DNA from: Adiantum capillus-veneris
Lineage: Eukaryota; Streptophyta; Polypodiopsida; Polypodiales; Pteridaceae
Direction: 5' to 3'
Length of the DNA stretch: 64,000 nt
Assembly: GCA_014529385.2 (NCBI GenBank)
Contig: CM043942.1
Coordinates: forward strand, 27,827,469 to 27,891,468
The stretch's first letter is position 1; each line of letters starts with the position of its first letter. The notes below the pieces were generated by a model. That model saw nothing but the letters and a program-made list of their open reading frames with translations. It did not search any database and was not told where the DNA came from. Positions 57,500 to 64,000 of the stretch are shown one piece after another. Made by a program: the position numbers and the translations under genes.

Positions 57500-58136
57500 C
57501 ACAAGGCCAAATATTTAGTTTGCAGTCTCACAGGTCAGCAGATTTATGAATAGCCCAGGTTCTAAGCATTGGCAAAAAGTTAAGAGTATTTTTTGCTACT
57601 TGAGTGGCACTTTACATCTTGGTTTGTTTTATCCCAAGGGGGGATCATTGCCGCAAGATTTGTACGATTTTTTGGACTTAGAATATTGGGCTGGTTGATT
57701 TGACATGTGAGTGTCCATGAGTGGTTTTTGTTTCATGCTCGATAGTTCATGCATATCATGGTTGAGCAAGAAGAAACCTATTGTGACCACTTCTAGTTGT
57801 GAGGTTGAGTACATGGTAGTCTTTATAGCTACGATCAAGTGTGTATGGCTCAGACACCTTATGGTTTATTTGGGCGTTGGACATGACACTGTCAACACTA
57901 TCTACATTGACAGTCAGAGCACATTGACAATGGCGAGAAACCCAAATTTTCATGCTCGCACAAAGCACATTGAGGTGCATTACCACTATGTCAGGGAGAG
58001 GCTCTCATCGAGAGAGATCAGCTTGGCTTATGTGCCAACACAAGAAAACCTTGCAGATCTTTTCACAAAGGCATTGTCTCATGCAAAGTTCGAAGCTTTC
58101 AGCAAATCTTTGGGCTTATTCCCCTTTGTGGACTGA
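57500..58136 (+). pseudogene. Element E RNase H
   Basis: 57711-58136 reads FMLDSSCISWLSKKKPIVTT, SSCEVEYMVVFIATIKCVWL, IDSQSTLTMARNPNFHARTK and LADLFTKALSHAKFEAF, ending at the normal stop. The upstream part (VSRFMNSPGSKHWQKVKSIF) is in another frame. The SCEVEYM and IDSQS acidic residues are present. It is the best preserved part of E. Confidence 0.82.
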
Positions 58137-58202
58137 TCATTTCCTCAAGGCATGGCACTTCCCTATACTCTATGTGCCATATCTCATTCACCACATCACT
58201 CC

Positions 58203-58441
58203 CAAGGGAGGTTTGTTACCATATACATGTGGTAGTGATGTGTGTGAACACACTTAGGAACACCGAGGCATTTTTCCCTCACTAGGAGGTTTTCCCCCCG
58301 TGTATTGTATATATGCCCATCACTCTAGGGATATCTTATATTTCCATTTGCACACTAAGTAATATACTCGCTGTTGTGTGCCTTGAGCTTCCTTCGTCTT
58401 CTCCAAGCTATGTGTGTTTTCCTCTAACCCTAATTCCAACA
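58203..58441 (+). repeat. Polypurine tract and 3' LTR of E
   Basis: CAAGGGAGGTT at 58203-58213, LTR from TGTTACC (58214) to CCAACA (58441). It matches the truncated 5' LTR over the last 125 bp (ctagggatatcttat to attccaaca). Confidence 0.85.
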
Positions 58442-60060
58442 GTAATCATGTACATAGCATACCACCACGACATAGAAAAGGTACCTCTTACCATGTTCAA
58501 ACACAAACTTGTGCATATCTTATCATCCATAGTCCTCAAGATTCAATGTAAAAGAACCACCCATGGGTAGCCAATTCATCCTATTAATGGCATCCTCATC
58601 CATGAGTTCTCCATTTTAAACATAGTACCGCATGATAGTGTTGTTTTCCACAAACATTTGCCCATCACTTACAAGACTACTAGATATAGCATCATCCTAG
58701 TTTGCATACACATCAAACAAAAGAACATTACCCATATGACCAGCTATTGCATCATAACTTTCAAGGATAGAACCCTCTTGCGTTACCTTCATAGCTTCTC
58801 CACAAATAATCTCTCGATTAACATAGGAACTCTCAACAACTAGTGGCTCATAAAATAAACCATAGCTCCATACATAATCGTCATCAGCATAACATACATA
58901 TCATCATATTTCACAAGAACATGGACCAAATAAACATTTTTCTCCATAAATAAGAGTCGATACAATCATCCTCGCTTGCATCCATATCACTTTATTTAAT
59001 GACATCCTCTTCTACATGATCATAAGCCACATTATTCTCATTAGACATACTTTAGTGGCACATTCCACCTTCATCAAAATCATGCATACCATGGGATCCT
59101 AATCATCTCTATAATCATAAAGACTAACACCTTCATGCTCATTTTTTCAATCATCCATATGATCCTAAGTAGCATTCGAATCTACATCAATGACAATAGC
59201 CACATTGACAACATATTCTTCCACCTATTTTTTGCATGCCACATCACTGCCATGCACCACCACTTTCTCATCAAATCCCATCTAAAGCTTCCACAGTGAA
59301 TAATCTACCATAAGATTACCCAAATGAGCTTTTTTATATTGAAAATTCACATTCAAAATTTGCATAACGTCATCAGTTTTGGATGTGCTATCAAACACAA
59401 TGTCTTCCTTATGTCAAATACATCATCACATGATCTCAAGTATCTCCTCAAGATCTCTAAATCCTACAAAATAATCTTGAATACAACGACCTCTAAGTGG
59501 ACTCCAACCTCGTGATCAAAACACTATCAAAAGTATTATCTTCTTCCTCGAGGGGGGCATCAAAAGATGTGAAGGCTTTAGGGGATAGCCTCTATAGCAC
59601 CTCCTATCACAATCAAAAGATGGGGATGAAGGAAAGGAACCTATCAATGGGGTATGTAATGCATTCTTCCCTCCACTCTCAAACTCAAAACACCCAATCT
59701 ATCCTTGACTAGCTACAATCTGCACATTCATAGAGACTAACACGAGCAACTCCCATGCAATGCCAAGTACAATACTAAAACTCATAAAAAACCAGCCCAA
59801 AATCTATGAAAATCTCTTATTTTTTTAATGCTACCACGAATGGATTATACCTTATTCAACTTGCTAATGTAAATCCCTGCATGGTGACCATAGGTGCTCA
59901 TGACTAGCATGACCAACTCCCATGCAATTCCAAGTAGGACACTAAAACTCATAAAAAACCAGCCCAAAAGCTATGGAAATCTCTTATTTTTTTATGCTAC
60001 CACAAATGGGTTATACATTACTCAACTCGCTAATGTATATCCCTGTAGGGTGACCATAGG
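58442..60060. repeat. Dispersed repeat X, right part, with 170-bp tandem unit
   Basis: 58442-58560 aligns with 5579-5733. 58561-59570 has no ORF and no match elsewhere in the window. 59573-60060 aligns with 52318 onward and contains the aactcccatgcaat...gggtgaccatagg unit twice in tandem (59750 and 59922). It ends exactly where the second half of the G LTR begins. Confidence 0.7.
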
Positions 60061-60679
60061 CATTTCCACTTGTGGTGCATATAAAGTCAACCATTGATTT
60101 CACTTGTCCACATTGAGCCTATAAATGGTAAATATCCAAATCTTGTGATTCTCTCTCTAATTCTAATCAATCAAGCAAGCTATTTTCATTCTATATTGTG
60201 TATTGAGGGCACTCTCTAGTCTAATCCTAATTATCTATTGGCAATGTTGCAACCATGAATGCCTCATTGGTATATCCCCCATAGCTTAACATGTGGTATC
60301 AGAGCGTGGATAAGACTAGAATTTCCTAATCCATTAGATCCTAGGCATCCTCACTATGCTAGATTACATCGGCCCTCTCTCTCTCTCGTAGCCATTGCAA
60401 TTGTTCATCATAATTCCCCATGGATTGCATAATAACATTAATTGTTAATTAGCCAAGCTTTGAGCATGTTCTTGGACTAGTTCCTCAAGCCACTACTCTT
60501 CTTGGTCTAATTGAAATTACGTAGAATGTGTATTGCATTATGATTTTATTTTTTTGATATGTTTCTTGCTTGATTTGATCGATAATTTTATGCTTAATAG
60601 CCTTTGATTCAGTGAATGTGTGAGTGTTCCCTTCTGAATGTGTGTGTGTGGCCTAGAGAGAAAGACACCTTTTGAAGTT

Positions 60680-60760
<81 letters not shown>

Positions 60761-61690
60761 GCTTAAGCGTGTGTGGAAAACATGACAAAAATGCCCTCTT
60801 CAATGAATTTTGGGAAAGCCCTACTATGCTTTTAAAGTTTTGCCTACCCACTGGTGCCCACCATCATACTTCACTGACAAAAGCTTTAAATCCCTGTGCA
60901 AACGTGCTATTCCCCAATAGAACTGGCTTGCCCACATCATCTTCATTTTTTGGGATTCAAGAGCCTACCACCCGGGTCATCATACTCGTTGTCGGCCTGC
61001 CATGGCACACCTTCATTGTTACCAGCCTACAGAGCTCGTTGTCACTAGCTTGCCACCTACCTACAGCCTGTGCCCCTCACCACTGGCTACACAATGAGCG
61101 GTTTTTGCTTCTTCACTTGCTGGAATTTCATTCATGCATTTCCTTATTGAATTAATGGAAACCACTTTTTTGGATTTGTCATCTAAACATCCATTCCCAA
61201 GGGCCGCTACATATGGCAAGATCTTCACAAAGCACGAGCGCTATCTCAAAGCAAACCGAACATTCAAGGAAATCAAGCATTATAATTCAAGCCTTCACTC
61301 ATTCAAGCTTTGGTAGAATCGTAATGTATGCAAAATTGAGTTGTCAAAGCTCTTAAAGAAAAGTGCAATCATTTATGCTATTCATGCCACTCCTAAATGT
61401 CAAGTTTGTGAGGGGTTTTAGACACTATCAATGCACTTTGGTAAGACCACCCCGTGGCCAAAGCACCAATTCCATCATTCATATATCCCATATGTGCTTT
61501 TATGATGTATATGCACCTAATAGGGATCCCATGTGCACCATCATGAGAATCCTCTAGATTCCAAGAGTAAGGAAATTAAAGCATAGAAGATGAGGCCCCT
61601 AAGAAAGTTTCCAAAAGGAAATGATGACCAACAATTGCAAGTGTTTAGACATTGCCCCAAACCTCATAGTTTGGAGGTAAGCGCTACACT
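60061..61690 (+). mobile_element. Element G, right part: second LTR half and internal region
   Basis: 60061-60291 matches the last 230 bp of G's LTR (catttccacttgtgg to agcttaaca). It is followed by the primer site TGGTATCAGAGC at 60294-60305 and an internal region aligned with 2885-4200, including the GA microsatellite (60680-60762). Alignment stops at about 61690, without polypurine tract or 3' LTR. Together with 4327-4510 the LTR would be complete. Confidence 0.7.
60680..60762. repeat. GA/AG microsatellite
   Basis: About 80 bases of GA repeats with one interruption (agaaag). It is much longer than its counterpart at 3248-3284. Confidence 0.95.
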
Positions 61691-63185
61691 ATTTCAATAA
61701 CATTTAATGCACTAGTAACTTGTGTGTAGCAGAAATTGATAACATAGTGAGCATTTCATTAAGAACAAGTTCCTAATGAGCATAGATGGAGTACTTAATT
61801 TGAGAAATCAACATAGAAATTTACACCTAGCTAATTTGGCATTGACAATACTTGAAAAGAGAGAGAAATAGAACAATTGACAATAGTTGAGGACCGGATT
61901 TACATGGAGCCGGTCCCCCCTCCATAAAGGCTTTGTATTATAGCTTCTCCCATCAAAGGAGACTTTTATACAATACAATCTTTGTGTTCCTTGATAAAAC
62001 TAGTTGGTGTAAAGAAAATGGAAGATTCATACAACAAATTATGCTTGAAAAACACACCTAGTGTCCCTAGCCTCAGTCCCAAGACCTCACACACCTTCAA
62101 AAATGGTGAGAGCTAGTAGGGAATGAGGATAGATTGAGAGGAAGAAGAGGTATCTTACAAGAAAGAAGTATTCTCCTCTATAATCACTCAAATAGCATAG
62201 CTTAGCTTAGTAATTAGCATGGTAGAGGAGATGAGCATGCCAGTGAATCTTGGCTCTTGGTTGGATTTGCATTCCATAGCCAAGAGTTGTTGGTGTAGGC
62301 CTCTACTTCTCAATGATTGGAGAAGGAGATGGAGTTCTTCTTGCACACATGAGTTGTGTGTGTAGCAATGAGTTAGAGTAAAATGCAGCCTTCTCTCTCA
62401 TCTTGGTCGACCCCTCTTGCTATTTGCTCATGCTGGCACCCCATTGGCCCCTGTAAAGCTTAGCCAATCACAAATTAGAAGCATAATTGCTAGCCTTGTG
62501 ACATGTGTCCCCCTTTCCCCTGTTGTGAGAGCTTTAGGTAATTAAATAATTAAGTTAAACTCTCATTGGACCTCTTAGTCTTCTGGCCAATAGGAATCAG
62601 GCAAGCCACTGGGCTGTTGAATGCTCATTGAACCCCTTGGTAGACTGTCCAATAGTCTTCTATGGAACTTCATTTCTATTGGTTCTTTTATCAAGCATTT
62701 TTAAATTGATTAGACTAAATTTACTCTAGCCTAATTCTCAGTGGTCCACCTCTATGACCATCCAATAGGATTTGAGGGAAGCTTGGGGGCAACTGGCCTA
62801 GGAGCCTGACATGTGTCCATTATTCCCTTTCTGTAAAGGGGGAGCTTTGGAGTGTGTGTGTGTTTCTCTCTCATCCCCTACTCTCATGGCTCGCCCCCTC
62901 CTTGATAGGGATGTGGGAAGACTTTTTAGTCTTCCCATGACCATCCAATTTTCCCCTACATTGGCCTTTGGATAATTGAATAAAAATTAGGAACCTTAGA
63001 TTATGGAAGTCTTAATGGAGCTGAACCTTAGGTATTTTAGTCCCCATTGAAGCACATTGCTCTTTTGTAGACTGTCCCCCTTTGGATCCCTGCAAAGACC
63101 GGTCTGGCAGCCTTACCAATATTCTAGCTTTTACTCCCCTGATACTTCCCCATATTAAATGATCAACTTAACATGAGAAAATCTT
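61691..63185. other. Noncoding sequence, nothing recognised
   Basis: No reading frame with a recognisable domain on either strand. The right end may be the decayed downstream part of the gypsy fragment that follows, but no motif shows it. Confidence 0.5.
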
Positions 63186-64000
63186 TAATACTCTTTTTGA
63201 CAGGTATGAAATGTGCTTGTTTACTAAACCTATCTACTATCATCCATATTCATGTATTCCCATGGATAGACTTGGGCAATCCAAAGATAAAATCCATGGA
63301 TTTTCTCTTCCATGGTGAATTAGGGATTCGCAAAGTTTGAAGCAATCCACGTTGCTTCCCTCTATTCACAAAGGTTGAAGCAATCCAGGCTGTTTGTCTA
63401 ATGAATTAGAGTAGATGATTATATCATCAACGAACACTCCAGTAAAGATTTGGTGAGGCCTCGACAGCTTCTCCATAAAGTGGTTAAATGTGGCTGATGC
63501 ATTAGTCAAGCCAAAAGGCATGACAATGTACTCGTAAAGACCAAACGTAGTGCAAAATGTGGTTTTTACAATGTCTTGATCAACTATCCTTATTTGATGG
63601 TAGCCACTTTTTAGGTCAATTCTACTGAAGTAGGTCGACCCTTGTAGCTTATCAAATAGGTCTTCTACCCGTGGAATGGGAAATCTATTCTTGATAGTGA
63701 TCCTATTGAGTGCTCTATAGTCAATGCACATACGATATGTGCCGTCTTTCTTTTACACTAATAACACTGGTGAACAAAATGGATATGAGCTAGGCCTAAC
63801 CATGTGCATTTCTCAACTAACTCATGCACTTGCCACATAATCTCCTCTTGTTGAGCTTGGGAAACTCTATATGGAGGTTTATTAGGCGGTGAACTTCCCT
63901 GGAAGAAGTTCAATTGCATGGTCGTCACTCATTACCTCGTTTGGGAGGTAGTTCACAAGGGATATCATCAATAAAAACATCTTGGAACCCCTTGAGGAAA
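63186..64000 (-). pseudogene. Chromovirus-like gypsy fragment: RT fused to integrase piece
   Basis: Minus strand, cut by the window edge. From the edge: PPNKPPYRVSQAQQEEIMWQ, FCSPVLLV, a stop, then [56 protein letters not shown] and the catalytic [12 protein letters not shown]. After about 63380 it passes directly to an integrase fragment: [17 protein letters not shown] and VDRFSKQAHFIPVKK at 63320-63190. RNase H and the rest are missing, so there is a deletion between RT and integrase. A 19-bp near repeat (caaagtttgaagcaatcca at 63331 and 63369) marks the join. The type fits chromoviruses. Confidence 0.82.

Larger units (their letters stand above)
52922..58441 (+). mobile_element. Degenerate copia element E
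   Basis: Plus-strand Ty1/copia element. The left LTR is truncated to about 125 bp (52922-53046); the right LTR is 228 bp (58214-58441). Primer-like site TTGGTATCATAGC at 53048, polypurine tract at 58203-58213. Gag, integrase, RT and RNase H are all recognisable but carry many stops. It interrupts repeat X, which aligns on both sides (52921 and 58442). Confidence 0.85.

Noticed and set aside
61691-63185. LTR of the right-hand chromovirus fragment
   Set aside because: No second copy, primer site or polypurine tract can be identified in this stretch.

Overview
This window is eukaryotic, almost certainly nuclear DNA of a land plant with a large, repeat-rich genome. The evidence is several plant-type Ty1/copia and Ty3/gypsy LTR retrotransposons with initiator-Met or Asp tRNA primer-binding sites, plus a decayed pentatricopeptide-repeat (PPR) gene of a class that is abundant only in land plants. 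I cannot name the species. I see no intact cellular gene, rRNA, tRNA or CRISPR array. Nearly every coding signal belongs to a transposable element, and most are broken.

The layout is a nest. The outermost layer is a non-autonomous LTR element, G (2459-4510 and 60061-61690), whose middle LTR appears to be split by about 55 kb of insertions. Inside it lie dispersed noncoding repeats (X, 4511-5733, 52318-52921, 58442-60060), a PPR pseudogene (about 50280-51420, minus), and a degenerate copia element E (52922-58441, plus). The largest resident is gypsy element A (about 5734-49615, plus), which is broken open by three insertions. These are F (14371-15387, a MULE-like terminal-inverted-repeat element), copia D (16532-22071, minus, 5-bp target duplication CACCT) and a second giant gypsy element, B (22432-46124, minus, target duplication TCCAC). 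B itself carries copia C (29111-34665, minus, target duplication CTAGC). A decayed chromovirus-like RT/integrase fragment runs off the right edge (63186-64000, minus).

Elements A and B are the interesting part. They are clearly related but diverged, and share an architecture I do not recognise as standard: gag, a retropepsin, RT and RNase H, an integrase with two successive H2C2 zinc-binding modules, then a second retropepsin-like domain after the integrase, followed by repeated IWVPK-type motifs. After that come an internal polypurine tract, an AT-rich spacer, an array of near-perfect palindromes at about 285-bp spacing, and finally a large third ORF (ORF3) before the true polypurine tract and 3' LTR. 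ORF3 has a conserved N-terminal domain, a Pro/Glu/Lys-rich linker, a long coiled coil and a conserved C-terminal domain, and I match it to no known family. The palindromes have different sequences in A and B but share a CGCG centre, regular spacing and position upstream of ORF3. In B they also occur upstream of gag. I infer, but cannot prove, that each element may pair its ORF3 protein with its own palindromic sites.

Order of events, inferred from nesting: G and X first, then A, then F, D and B independently into A's ORF3, then C into B. E and the chromovirus fragment cannot be ordered against these. C and D look youngest by reading-frame integrity. Where reading frames are broken I describe the breaks; nothing here should be read as an expressed host gene.
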